Below, in pieces: positions 41,045 to 49,749 of a stretch of DNA of 64,000 nucleotides. The stretch comes from Rubripirellula tenax (GTDB lineage: Bacteria; Planctomycetota; Planctomycetia; Pirellulales; Pirellulaceae). Both the position numbers and the translations under genes were made by a program. The notes beneath the pieces were generated by a model. It had not been told where the DNA came from and did no database searches. It worked only from the letters and a program-made list of their open reading frames with translations. The DNA lies in the NCBI RefSeq assembly GCF_007860125.1, contig NZ_SJPW01000008.1, positions 161,553 through 225,552 of the forward strand, given 5' to 3'. Position 1 is the first letter of the stretch. Every line of letters starts with the position of its first letter.

Positions 41045-41815
41045 TCAATTTCGCGTATCGATGATGACATCGGCCAACGCGGTGGCCAACGGATCGTCGT
41101 TCGCGGCACAAAAGCCCCAGTGCTCGCGTCGCCGCCAACCTTCGGCATATTCAAATCGACCGCTCATCCGACCGACTTCGCGACTGACGTCTTTCGCTGT
41201 TTCGAGATAACTGTCTTGGCCTTGGCTGACATCCAGCCATTGCTTTTGACTCTCGTGACACGCGAGAGCTTCAATCTTGGCGTCGATCACCTCCGTGACG
41301 TCGACGTACATGTGCGGCGTCACCAATTCACCCGTCGGAATTCGGTTGTGCACCGGTTGGGCGTGATAGACCGTGACCGGTTCCATGTACACCGACATCG
41401 GCGGATCGCTTGGGAAGTTCGGCATCCCATGGGCAAAGGCCGCGCTAACGGCCAAGCGACAAGCGATTTCGTGATCTTCCATGTAGTCGATCGGCGAGTG
41501 CGTCAATACGATGGACGGCTTTGCTTTTCGTACAATGGCGGCAACCTTGGCCAAGTTCGCCGTGTTGTAACAAGCTTCCATGTCCGGATAGATTGGGCCG
41601 TAGAACGTCGCACCCAGAACCTTACAGGCCTGCTTCGCTTCGCCCAAACGTGTTGCCGCACATTCGGCCGGTGCCAGAGTCGTTGAACCTCGGGATCCGT
41701 CGCACAAGTTGACATAGTGCAAGTCCCAACCGCGTTTGGCCAACTGCAACATCGTACCGGCGTATAAGTATTCGATATCGTCGGGGTGGGCAGCGATCGC
41801 GAGAATTGACGGCAT
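41045..41815 (-). CDS. PIG-L/LmbE family deacetylase
   Basis: The 256-aa zinc-dependent deacetylase usually removes acetyl groups from N-acetylglucosaminyl compounds, including those used to make bacillithiol or mycothiol. The catalytic motif AAHPDDIE (His10, Asp12, Asp13) is at the N-terminus, and the third ligand region is LTHSPIDYMEDHEIACRLA. The length and order are typical of the family. Cytoplasmic; no signal. The true substrate is not visible. It is divergent from the small gene at 41903. No bshA or bshC homologue is in the window. Confidence 0.93.
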   Translation of the reverse strand: MPSILAIAAHPDDIEYLYAGTMLQLAKRGWDLHYVNLCDGSRGSTTLAPAECAATRLGEAKQACKVLGATFYGPIYPDMEACYNTANLAKVAAIVRKAKPSIVLTHSPIDYMEDHEIACRLAVSAAFAHGMPNFPSDPPMSVYMEPVTVYHAQPVHNRIPTGELVTPHMYVDVTEVIDAKIEALACHESQKQWLDVSQGQDSYLETAKDVSREVGRMSGRFEYAEGWRRREHWGFCAANDDPLATALADVIIDTRN

Positions 41816-41902
41816 GACGCAGACTTCCGAAAGAGCAAGGACTCAAATGAAACGAAGCACGATCCGCCATTGTCCACAAAATATCGACTTCGGGAAACCG
41901 TC

Positions 41903-42247
41903 ATGATCGCCCGACATCGAGCGTTGGCGCTGCTGCAGGAGTGTACGGGAGAAACCCTTTGGCCGATCGACCATTGTCGACTTCGCGGAGTGCCGGAGCC
42001 TTGGATCGCTGAGCTGACCGATACGTTCGAGTCCGGCTTCGACAACGATCGCGATACGATCTATGCCAACGACATATCGTTTGCCCAGCGTCAACCCACC
42101 AACCAATTCCACGGAATTCGCGACGTTGATTTGGCAATGCGTTTGGGACGCGAATTGGGCGTCGATGTTCAACGACTGCAATCGACGGCGTTGGGACGGG
42201 CAACCCTGGTCGCTGCGATCAAACAAACATTGATGGACGGCGAATGA
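41903..42247 (+). CDS. Conserved-looking small protein, unknown
   Basis: The 114-aa protein from ATG 41903 (MIARHRALALLQECTGETLW). It has helical stretches (EPWIAELTDTFESGF, VDLAMRLGRELGVDVQRLQS) and ends ATLVAAIKQTLMDGE. No signal, membrane segment or metal motif. Basic and acidic residues are mixed and hydrophobic spacing suggests a compact helical fold. The frame has codon use like its neighbours and fills the interval between the PIG-L gene and the LRR gene. I do not recognise the family. A shared promoter region with the divergent PIG-L gene is 87 bp long. Confidence 0.7.
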   Translation: MIARHRALALLQECTGETLWPIDHCRLRGVPEPWIAELTDTFESGFDNDRDTIYANDISFAQRQPTNQFHGIRDVDLAMRLGRELGVDVQRLQSTALGRATLVAAIKQTLMDGE

Positions 42248-42285
42248 CAACACGATTCGCCGCTAACAGCGCGTTAAATCGTTTT

Positions 42286-43179
42286 TCAGGATCCGCCGTC
42301 GTGATGGACGTGCTTTTGCGGATCACGGTCGTGGTGTTCTTGATTGATATGAATGTGCAGATTGCCATGATGGTCGAATAACCAAGCCCAACCGGCTTCG
42401 GTGACCGCAGAATCATCCAGATAAAGCGATTCGAGTTGGGGCATTTCAGCCAACAGTTTCAAACCTTCGTCGGTGACCGGCACTTTGATCAAATGGACCG
42501 TCCGCAGGGTCTGAATCTTTGCGATTTCCCGCGTCGCGTCGTTTCCCAATTTCGGGGAACCGATTCGCAGCTGACGAAGTCTCGGCAGACTCGCCAAGGC
42601 CGCGATACCTTCGGCAGTGCATTCGCACTGGGGCAGATTCAGAAACATCAACGACGGGCACTTCGACAACTCGCGAAAGCCTTCGTCTCCGATCGGCGAT
42701 AATCGCAGCCGCAGTTGTCGCAGATTTGGCAACGCAGCGATCGTCGGCATCGCAGCATCTGTCACGATCCCTTTGTCGACGATAAACGTTTCGATCGAAT
42801 CGTTATCCTCCAGCGCAGACATCATGGAGTCATCGACTTCGAATTCTTTCACGTGAACCGTCGTGATATCTTCGCTGTTCTTCACCTTCTCGCAGAGATC
42901 TTCGAACAACACAGACGGAGCGATCGCCAATTCTGATTCGACCTCGACAGAGTTCATCGCGAACGTCGACCAGATCAGGGCGCCGACGAACGCTCCGGTC
43001 AAAACTGCAGCCAGGATCACTTTACGGCGACGTCGTTTCTTTGTCAGCTTTTCGGCTGTGATCGCCAGCACGGTTTCGCCGGCTTCATCGACCGATTGGG
43101 ACGGGTCGACGTTGTCAGCGGCTACGTTGTCAGGGGCAACGTTGTCAGGGTCTGGCATTTCGGGATCTTGGTTCGACAT
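42286..43179 (-). CDS. Single-pass membrane protein with leucine-rich repeats
   Basis: The 297-aa protein has an Asn/Asp/Pro-rich head with a DNVAPDNVAADNVD repeat, a basic stop-transfer signal (KLTKKRRRRKVI) and one helix (LAAVLTGAFVGALIWSTFA, about 56-74). The outside domain has cysteine-poor LRRs of the planctomycete type: MPTIAALPNLRQLRLRLSPI, GFRELSKCPSLMFLNLPQ, GIAALASLPRLRQLRIGSP, GLKLLAEMPQLESLYLDDS. The C-terminus is histidine-rich (HIHINQEHHDRDPQKHVHH), a possible metal-binding tail. LRRs bind proteins; the partner is unknown. A strong terminator of the upstream transcript stands just before the gene. Confidence 0.88.
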   Translation of the reverse strand: MSNQDPEMPDPDNVAPDNVAADNVDPSQSVDEAGETVLAITAEKLTKKRRRRKVILAAVLTGAFVGALIWSTFAMNSVEVESELAIAPSVLFEDLCEKVKNSEDITTVHVKEFEVDDSMMSALEDNDSIETFIVDKGIVTDAAMPTIAALPNLRQLRLRLSPIGDEGFRELSKCPSLMFLNLPQCECTAEGIAALASLPRLRQLRIGSPKLGNDATREIAKIQTLRTVHLIKVPVTDEGLKLLAEMPQLESLYLDDSAVTEAGWAWLFDHHGNLHIHINQEHHDRDPQKHVHHDGGS

Positions 43180-43198
43180 CGGTGCCCGTCAACAGTCT

Positions 43199-43243
43199 AA
43201 AAAAAATGCATCAGGGCGTCGCGATTCGCGAACGCCCTGATGC
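43199..43243 (-). terminator. Rho-independent terminator, minus strand
   Basis: 12-bp arms gcatcagggcgt (43208-43219) and acgccctgatgc (43232-43243), extended by cgcg/cgcg; eight A residues on the plus strand (43199-43206) make the T-tail for leftward transcription. It ends whatever is transcribed across 43245-43440. Confidence 0.9.
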
Positions 43244-43253
43244 GTATGAAATT

Positions 43254-43367
43254 TCAGCGAGAAGCCACTTGCCGAGACGATTGACCCAGAAACCGTCGCA
43301 TGCAAACGATTGACGCTTTGACTGTACGAAACAGGTCAGTGAACATTTCCCGCAAAGTGTTCACCAC
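43254..43367 (-). CDS. Candidate 37-aa small protein with own promoter and terminator
   Basis: Between the FAD reductase gene (stop 43581) and the LRR gene lies a frame from GTG 43367 to TGA 43254. It encodes VVNTLREMFTDLFRTVKASI then VCMRRFLGQSSRQVASR: short, basic, with an amphipathic first half. A good sigma-70-like promoter is placed about 77 bp upstream and a strong terminator starts about 10 bp after the stop. No clear ribosome-binding site precedes either GTG. The transcript could equally be a non-coding RNA of about 200-240 nt. Existence of a transcript is better supported than translation. Confidence 0.35.
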   Translation of the reverse strand: MVNTLREMFTDLFRTVKASIVCMRRFLGQSSRQVASR

Positions 43368-43443
43368 ACCGAAACTTCAAAAACGCTCAAACTACCGGGC
43401 GGGCAAAGCCATTTTCGGCCACTTGTCCGTCACGGTATTAGGG

Positions 43444-43472
43444 GATTAACAGCCGTCTGGGTAAAGTGTCAA
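43444..43472 (-). promoter_or_regulatory. Candidate sigma-70-type promoter, minus strand
   Basis: On the minus strand TTGACA (43467-43472) is followed after 17 bp by TTAATC (43444-43449). The -35 is perfect and the -10 matches at four of six positions. It would start a short transcript ending at the terminator 43199-43243. Confidence 0.45.
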
Positions 43473-43580
43473 CCGTGATTCCCGCCCTGGAAAACCATTT
43501 TTGCAGGGATCGTTGGTCATTGCTGGCAACATCCAGCATCCCATCGTTTCACTGGGTCGGCCGACTCAAAACAACGTTTT

Positions 43581-44702
43581 TTACGACGGCGACCGGTTCA
43601 GTCCTCGGACCAACGGCGAGGCGAGCCCCGGAAACATCGCCAGTGAGCCAGCCGCCACAATCCTGGCTAACGGCCATCGCAGAGCGCTGGTGACCCAACG
43701 ACATGTGCGTTTTTCGGCGGCCAACAGCGTCAAACAACGCGTTTGCCACGCGTCGCCGACACTCGCGGGTTGATGGATGTGTTCGGCAATCACATCGGCG
43801 GCGGCAACACCGCTTTGCAGGGCCCAAGTCATGCCTTCGCCCGTGAACGGTTCGATGTATCCCGCCGCATCACCGATCGCCATCAGTCGCCCATTGCCGA
43901 CACGGCGCGACCGGCGAAGCGGCGGAGTCGTCATCGCCGTCGATGCGTTTTCGATCGACGAAAAATCAAACTCACTTCGTTCCAACAACCGACGCACCCG
44001 CTCGACCGGCGCTATTCCGTTCGATGCCGCACCTGATCGAAGCGCGGCGGCAACGTCGATTCGACCGTCGGCCAGTTTCACCAGTCCCACGTATCCGTCG
44101 TCGTCGCAAGCCATGTAGATCACGCCACTTTCGACGTCCCGAACGTCGGCAAGAAACGAGATCCCGAAAGGGCCGTGGGGCGCCGCGGTCCATGGTAACT
44201 CGCGACTGATACCGCCCGCTCTCAGTCCCGCCGCGACCACGACGATCGAATAGCTTTGCTGATGATCGCCGGAACCTGCGATGTTGCGACGAACATCGAC
44301 GCGGTCTTTGTGGACCGAGGCCACCGTCGCTTCACATCGCATTGCGACGTTTACGCCCACGGCAGCGGCGTGTTCGATCAGCATCGGATCAAGTGATTCC
44401 CGCGAGATCGCCAAGCCAGTCGGCAGGGGGACCTCGATCCTGCGCCCGCCCATGGAAGCACACCAGCGGTCCGTCGAAACGCCGCGGTCTTTGGCAAATT
44501 GTTTCAACCCCAAACGGTCCAACATCGCCAAACCCGTGACGCCGATGCAGCAGCCACAAACTTTCGGCCGCGGGAAGGACTCTTTCTCAACCAAATCGAC
44601 TGCGATGCCTTGCTGACGTAGACGAATGGCGCACGCGGAACCCGCAATACCGCCACCGATAACCAGAATCGACGCTTCGGATGCAGTGGTTGGCATCAAC
44701 AT
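43581..44702 (-). CDS. FAD-dependent oxidoreductase, geranylgeranyl-reductase family
   Basis: The 373-aa flavoprotein has the dinucleotide-binding loop ILVIGGGIAGSACAIRLRQQ near the N-terminus and the family motif PRPKVCGCCIGVTGLAML. The second FAD motif is LMAIGDAAGYIEPFTGEGMT. The family reduces isoprenoid chains or works in lipid and polyketide modification. ATG 44702 (or 44696) follows the stop of the methyltransferase gene by four bases, so the two are co-transcribed. In other planctomycetes a similar reductase/methyltransferase pair lies beside a type III polyketide synthase; no such synthase is seen here. The frame extends upstream to 44873 but that part overlaps the methyltransferase. 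Confidence 0.9.
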   Translation of the reverse strand: MLMPTTASEASILVIGGGIAGSACAIRLRQQGIAVDLVEKESFPRPKVCGCCIGVTGLAMLDRLGLKQFAKDRGVSTDRWCASMGGRRIEVPLPTGLAISRESLDPMLIEHAAAVGVNVAMRCEATVASVHKDRVDVRRNIAGSGDHQQSYSIVVVAAGLRAGGISRELPWTAAPHGPFGISFLADVRDVESGVIYMACDDDGYVGLVKLADGRIDVAAALRSGAASNGIAPVERVRRLLERSEFDFSSIENASTAMTTPPLRRSRRVGNGRLMAIGDAAGYIEPFTGEGMTWALQSGVAAADVIAEHIHQPASVGDAWQTRCLTLLAAEKRTCRWVTSALRWPLARIVAAGSLAMFPGLASPLVRGLNRSPS

Positions 44703-44706
44703 GGTT

Positions 44707-45435
44707 TCACGCGAAAGCGACCGACGACTCGACCACCGTGCTGGTGTCCAGTGTTGCGATAAACCGACAGGGGAACGAACGCCACACACTGACCGGACGC
44801 GACAACGATTTCTCGGCAATCGCCTTGAATTCTTCGGCTGTGAAAGCCGAACGGACACTGACTTTGGCGTCATGGTGGACGATCCGCGATCGCGAAAGCA
44901 TGTGTGCGCCGATCGTCACCAAACCTAAGTTCGCGCGAGATCGATCCAAGTCGCAAATCAGAATCCCGTCGTTTGCGGCCACCTGCATCGACTGCAGCAA
45001 ACGAACGACTTCCGAATGGTTCAAGTGGTGCATGAACAGCGAACAAGTCACCAGATCAAAACCTTGTGGCAACGGTGCGGTCAAGCAATCCGCGGTCAGC
45101 GATCGGATCGTGACGCCGGCGGCACTCGCGCGACGTTGCTGTTCTTCGGCGGCGAAGTGACTGATATCGATCGTCGTCACTTGCAGAGCCAGCCCATCAC
45201 GGCGCGCTTTTTTTGCCCACGCAATGGGTACATCGCCGGCGCCGCTGGCGATATCGAGCACTTTCATTGCCCGGCCGTTACGATTCACAGCTAGCTTGCG
45301 AAGCTGGCGGTACATCGCCGCCGAGACACCTGTGAAACTGTTTAATCGCACCAATCCGGAGAGCGCCGCGGCATGCCGCTCGGATGATAAACCGGGCTGG
45401 TCCATCCACTCGGGTTGAATGTCACGGGTTCTCAT
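44707..45435 (-). CDS. SAM-dependent methyltransferase
   Basis: The 242-aa class I methyltransferase carries motif I VLDIASGAGDVPIAWAKKA, motif II TTIDISHFAAEEQQRRA, and GFDLVTCSLFMHHLNHSEV. The layout matches UbiE-like or natural-product O-/C-methyltransferases. Cytoplasmic. It lies between lgt (9 bp upstream) and the FAD reductase (4 bp downstream), making a three-gene run on the minus strand. The pair methyltransferase/reductase suggests a small-molecule or quinone-like product. The substrate cannot be told. Confidence 0.9.
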   Translation of the reverse strand: MRTRDIQPEWMDQPGLSSERHAAALSGLVRLNSFTGVSAAMYRQLRKLAVNRNGRAMKVLDIASGAGDVPIAWAKKARRDGLALQVTTIDISHFAAEEQQRRASAAGVTIRSLTADCLTAPLPQGFDLVTCSLFMHHLNHSEVVRLLQSMQVAANDGILICDLDRSRANLGLVTIGAHMLSRSRIVHHDAKVSVRSAFTAEEFKAIAEKSLSRPVSVWRSFPCRFIATLDTSTVVESSVAFA

Positions 45436-45444
45436 GCGTCCGCC

Positions 45445-46722
45445 TCAGCCGTTCGGTGAAGCTTCCGAATGGAGCGCGGCCGACGATGTTCCTCGATAGA
45501 TCCACACGAGGCCGACGATTGAAAAAGCGAACACAAAGAGGCTGACCCACTGAGAAATCGACAAGCTGGTTCCAAATTGGCCGGCTTCATCGACGCGAAT
45601 CAATTCCATGATGAAACGCAACACCGCATAAGACGCGAAACCGGCAATCATCACGGCGCCAGCACGAAGATTCGCAAGTGACAATCCGCAAAGGGCTAAG
45701 CATAGCACAAGTGCGCCGAAGCTGCTGATCAGTTGAGCCGGTGCGACGGGCAGTGCTTTGGGCGGCAGTTCGTCGGGCGTCCATCGATACCGCCGACCGT
45801 CGACCGTCGCGATCACGCCCGGAAGTACGTCTTCGGCGGGGATCGCCCGCGAGGCGTTTGCGAACACGCTGCGATCTTCGGCGAACTCGTTCAAACGCGC
45901 ACCAACTTGGATGCCCGCACGGTCCGCGATCGATCCGTCGCGCACGTCGGTGATCTGGCGAGTATCACGGTCATAGGAAAACCCCAACAACTGGCCGTCA
46001 AATAGCTGGTCCTGGTAGACCTTGGCCCCCGGCGGAAAATGCAGCGCTGTCGGGCCTTCTTCGCATCGTCCGCCGTAACAACATCCATTCATCAAACAAC
46101 CGATGCGACCAAAGAACAGACCCAAGAACATGCAGGGCACGATCACGTCACCGAACTTCAAGACGGGTAAGTGATGTCGGAACAGGAAGTAAGTGACTGC
46201 CAACGAACCGCCGATGAAAGCGCCGTAAACGACCAAACCGCCTTCGGTGAACTTCAACATGTTCCCGATCGTTTCGAACGTGGTTTCGCCAATGAATTGG
46301 TCGCGGTACTGAGTCACAAAGAACAAACGAGCGCCAAAAATTCCGCCGAAAAATGCCCACGGTGCCATGGCGTAAATCAGGTCTGGATTCATACCCGCCC
46401 GCTTGGCGCGAAAGGCCGCGAGCGAGACTGCGGAACCGACCGCCAACAACAACATCGCCCCGTAGCCACGAAGCGCCATGCCGACCGGTTCGCCGTCAAG
46501 ATTCTTCAGTTCGACCATTGGCAAAACGATCGTGACCGCGGCGACGGCCATCGCCCAAACCATGCCTTCGGTTCTGACCACGTCACCGATCGTTTGCCCC
46601 CGCCGCTTGGCGACAACGATTCGAACGACCAACCCGACCGCCAAAGCGATCAACAGCCACCCGAATCCAAAAACGGGCAGCCCGGCGATCTCGTGCGGGA
46701 TCATCAATAGGGTTCGTCGCAT
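45445..46722 (-). CDS. lgt: Prolipoprotein diacylglyceryl transferase with inserted PDZ-like domain
   Basis: Lgt transfers diacylglycerol to the lipobox cysteine of prolipoproteins in the inner membrane. From ATG 46722 it has 425 aa, against about 260-300 in most bacteria. Signature regions are present: FTEGGLVVYGAFIGGSLAV and GRIGCLMNGCCYGGRC, with the essential glycine and arginine area, and C-terminal ELIRVDEAGQFGTSLSISQW. The extra length lies at about 265-345, where ITDVRDGSIADRAGIQVGAR looks like a PDZ peptide-binding module placed in a periplasmic loop. Several lipoproteins in this window would be its substrates. Confidence 0.93.
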   Translation of the reverse strand: MRRTLLMIPHEIAGLPVFGFGWLLIALAVGLVVRIVVAKRRGQTIGDVVRTEGMVWAMAVAAVTIVLPMVELKNLDGEPVGMALRGYGAMLLLAVGSAVSLAAFRAKRAGMNPDLIYAMAPWAFFGGIFGARLFFVTQYRDQFIGETTFETIGNMLKFTEGGLVVYGAFIGGSLAVTYFLFRHHLPVLKFGDVIVPCMFLGLFFGRIGCLMNGCCYGGRCEEGPTALHFPPGAKVYQDQLFDGQLLGFSYDRDTRQITDVRDGSIADRAGIQVGARLNEFAEDRSVFANASRAIPAEDVLPGVIATVDGRRYRWTPDELPPKALPVAPAQLISSFGALVLCLALCGLSLANLRAGAVMIAGFASYAVLRFIMELIRVDEAGQFGTSLSISQWVSLFVFAFSIVGLVWIYRGTSSAALHSEASPNG

Positions 46723-46882
46723 GGCAGCGGCCGTAGGGCAAAAGTGAGTTGTGCGTTGTTGGTCTGGACGGGTACCGATCCACTTTTCTACGCTCCAGAC
46801 GGCCAAACCGTCTAGGTCGACCTCGGCGGAACGCCATCGACTTCACCGTGAAACTTGCATCATCCATCGGAGATCATCGACG

Positions 46883-47641
46883 ATGTCGTCCCATTCACAA
46901 TTTTACCGTGGCTTATCCATGGTCGTCGCGATTGCCGTCGGATGTACGCTTGGGGCTCGTCCGAGTTCTGCGGAAGACCGTACGTTTTGCGTCACCGTGA
47001 AGACGTTTTTAGGTACCAGTGCGGACGCATCGGCCGAGCACCGTATCATTTTCGACAACGGTCTGATTTACGACTTGCCCCAATTGGATCCGGCAACCGT
47101 GACGGTTTACGATCCGGCCCAGGGCCGCGTGACGATGTTGGATCGCCCTCGGCAGGTCCAGTCGTCGATTCGCATCGACGACCTGATCGAATTCACGTCC
47201 AAGGCTCGCGCGGCGGCAACCACCGATGAGCAAAGGGCCCAGTTGGGCCTCAATTCCAAGGTCAAAACCAGCGATCGAATGATCGGTTACATGATCCAAT
47301 TCAGCGGCGCGACCTACCATACGTCGACCCAGAAACCGGCGGATCCAAAAATGGCGAGCGAGTTTGGTCAGTTTTTTGATCTAGCTTCACGACTGAACTT
47401 GGTCCGCAACACCTGGTTGCCCCCATTCGCGCGAATGACATTGAATGACCGGCTAACTTCGTCGGGCGAAATTCCGTTGGAAACGACGCTGACGATCAAA
47501 CGCGGCGAACAGACCAACGAATATCGCACAACAACGACCATCGACGGGCTCGCCGACCGCGATCGCACGGCCATCGATGAGGTCCGGGGAATGATGACTC
47601 TTTACAAAGAAGTGGCTGCCGGCGATTTTCCTGATGCCTGA
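46883..47641 (+). CDS. Secreted protein, unknown
   Basis: The 252-aa protein has a signal peptide (GLSMVVAIAVGCTLGARPSSA, cleaved near AEDR). The mature part has no cysteine pair or known catalytic motif. Regions such as IIFDNGLIYDLPQLDPATV, VTVYDPAQGRVTMLDRPRQV and TLTIKRGEQTNEYRTTTTID suggest a beta-rich periplasmic fold that recognises a ligand or partner. It starts at ATG 46883, chosen for the signal sequence. It is divergent from lgt and 105 bp upstream of acs. I do not recognise the family. Confidence 0.78.
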   Translation: MSSHSQFYRGLSMVVAIAVGCTLGARPSSAEDRTFCVTVKTFLGTSADASAEHRIIFDNGLIYDLPQLDPATVTVYDPAQGRVTMLDRPRQVQSSIRIDDLIEFTSKARAAATTDEQRAQLGLNSKVKTSDRMIGYMIQFSGATYHTSTQKPADPKMASEFGQFFDLASRLNLVRNTWLPPFARMTLNDRLTSSGEIPLETTLTIKRGEQTNEYRTTTTIDGLADRDRTAIDEVRGMMTLYKEVAAGDFPDA

Positions 47642-47746
47642 TTCAGAATCGGTCGAGCCGGCCGGTCCGTTGGGCATTCGTTTGTACTAAACTGGTCGTT
47701 TACGTCCTGTCGACGTCCCTTCGACCGTTTATTGAGAACTGCCGCA

Positions 47747-49705
47747 ATGAGTGACCCTTCCGGTCAAATCGACCACGTACTGATCGAAAACCGTTCGTTT
47801 CCCCCGCATCCAGAATTCAAGAAACGCGCGGTCATCTCCAGTGATGACCAGTACGAACAGTTGTACGCCCGCGCACGCGATGATCGTGATGGGTTCTGGA
47901 AGGAAGAAGCCAACGAGCACCTGCATTGGTTCGAACCGTTCGGCGAAGTGTGCCAGTGGAAGGCGCCGCACGCGAAGTGGTTCGTCGGTGGCAAAACGAA
48001 CGCCAGCTACAACTGTCTGGATCGTAACATCGATGCCGGTCGAGGCGACAAGTTGGCAATCGTCTGGGAAGGCGAGCCCGGTGACACACGAACGCTGACT
48101 TATTCCGAACTTCGCACCGAAGTCGCCAAGTGCGCTGCCGCTTTGACCCAAATGGGAATCGGCGTCGGCGACGTGGTCAGCATCTATATGCCAATGACAC
48201 CCGAGTTGCCGATTGCGATGCTGGCTTGTGCCCGCATCGGCGCGATCCACTCAGTCATCTTCGCAGGCTTTAGCGCCGAATCGATCGCAGATCGCAACAA
48301 CGATGCTTCCGCGAAATTGGTAATCACGGCCGACGGGCTGTATCGCCGCGGGAAGGTTCTGCCGCTGAAAGAAACCGTTGACGAAGCCCTGGCAAAATCA
48401 CCGACCGTTGAAAAGTGTTTGGTCTTAAAGCGAACGGGGACGGACAACGTCCCCATGACCGACGGTCGCGACATCTGGTGGCACGACGTCGTCGATACCC
48501 AATCCGGCGACTTCGACGCGGTGCCGCTTGATTCCGAAACGCCGCTATTCATCCTTTACACGTCCGGCAGCACCGGCAAACCGAAGGGAATCCTGCACAC
48601 CACCGCGGGATACAACTTGTGGGCCAAGCGAACGTTCGAGTGGGTGTTCGACCATCGCGACGATGACATCTATTGGTGTACGGCCGATTGCGGTTGGATC
48701 ACCGGTCACAGCTACATCGTGTACGGCCCGCTGTCGGCCGGCGCGACGTGTTTGCTTTACGAAGGCGCACCGAATCACCCGGCCGAAGATCGTTTTTGGG
48801 ACTTGGTCGAAAAGTACAAAGTCACGATTCTTTACACCGCGCCGACAGCCGTTCGCGCGTTCATCAAGTGGGGCGACGAACACGTCGACAAACACGACTT
48901 GTCCAGCCTTCGATTGCTAGGCAGCGTCGGCGAAGGCATCAACCCCGAAGCGTGGATGTGGTACCACAAAAAGATCGGTGGCGAACGTTGCCCGATCGTC
49001 GATACTTGGTGGCAAACGGAAACGGGCGGCATCATGATGAGCCCGCTGCCCGGCATCACCGCCACGAAGCCCGGATCGTGCACCACACCGCTGCCGGGCG
49101 TCGTCCCGGCAATCGTTGACGAAGCCGGCAACGCCGTTGATGCCCAACACGGTGGCATGTTGTGTATCGCCCAACCCTGGCCCGGGATGCTTCGCGGCAT
49201 CTACGGGGACGAGCAACGTTTCGTTGAACAGTATTGGTCGATGGTCCCCGGCAAATATTTGACCGGCGACAACGCGCGGAAAGACGAAGACGGCTTTTAC
49301 TGGATCATGGGTCGGATCGACGATGTGATCAACGTGTCCGGTCACCGACTCAGTACGATCGAAGTCGAAAGCGCGCTGGTCAGCCACGAAGCGGTCTGCG
49401 AAGCCGCCGTGGTCGGTCGCCACGATGACTTGAAAGGTCAAGCGATCGCGGCGTTCGTCACGATTCGAGATCGTGAACCGAACGAAGAACTTCGCAAAGA
49501 ATTGAAAATGCACGTTCGCAAACAAATCGGTGCGTTGGCACAACCCGACGACATCCGCTTTGCCGCCACGCTGCCCAAAACGCGAAGCGGCAAGATCATG
49601 CGACGGTTGCTACGTGATGTCGCGTCCGGCCGTGAAGTCGTCGGCGACACATCAACGTTGGAAGACTTGTCCGTGCTGGCGAAACTGAACGACGACGAAG
49701 CCTGA
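47747..49705 (+). CDS. acs: Acetyl-CoA synthetase
   Basis: The 652-aa AMP-forming enzyme makes acetyl-CoA from acetate, ATP and CoA in the cytoplasm. Motifs: P-loop [18 protein letters not shown], acetate-pocket [36 protein letters not shown], and the hinge/Lys region [20 protein letters not shown], whose Lys is the usual acetylation switch. Length is that of the family (about 650). ATG 47747 ([16 protein letters not shown]) is chosen over the upstream start. queA follows 44 bp downstream on the same strand, a coincidental pairing. Confidence 0.97.
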   Translation: MSDPSGQIDHVLIENRSFPPHPEFKKRAVISSDDQYEQLYARARDDRDGFWKEEANEHLHWFEPFGEVCQWKAPHAKWFVGGKTNASYNCLDRNIDAGRGDKLAIVWEGEPGDTRTLTYSELRTEVAKCAAALTQMGIGVGDVVSIYMPMTPELPIAMLACARIGAIHSVIFAGFSAESIADRNNDASAKLVITADGLYRRGKVLPLKETVDEALAKSPTVEKCLVLKRTGTDNVPMTDGRDIWWHDVVDTQSGDFDAVPLDSETPLFILYTSGSTGKPKGILHTTAGYNLWAKRTFEWVFDHRDDDIYWCTADCGWITGHSYIVYGPLSAGATCLLYEGAPNHPAEDRFWDLVEKYKVTILYTAPTAVRAFIKWGDEHVDKHDLSSLRLLGSVGEGINPEAWMWYHKKIGGERCPIVDTWWQTETGGIMMSPLPGITATKPGSCTTPLPGVVPAIVDEAGNAVDAQHGGMLCIAQPWPGMLRGIYGDEQRFVEQYWSMVPGKYLTGDNARKDEDGFYWIMGRIDDVINVSGHRLSTIEVESALVSHEAVCEAAVVGRHDDLKGQAIAAFVTIRDREPNEELRKELKMHVRKQIGALAQPDDIRFAATLPKTRSGKIMRRLLRDVASGREVVGDTSTLEDLSVLAKLNDDEA

Positions 49706-49749
49706 TCGCCGTGTCTCGCCAAGATTAGCCGGATCGCTACAATGCGGCC

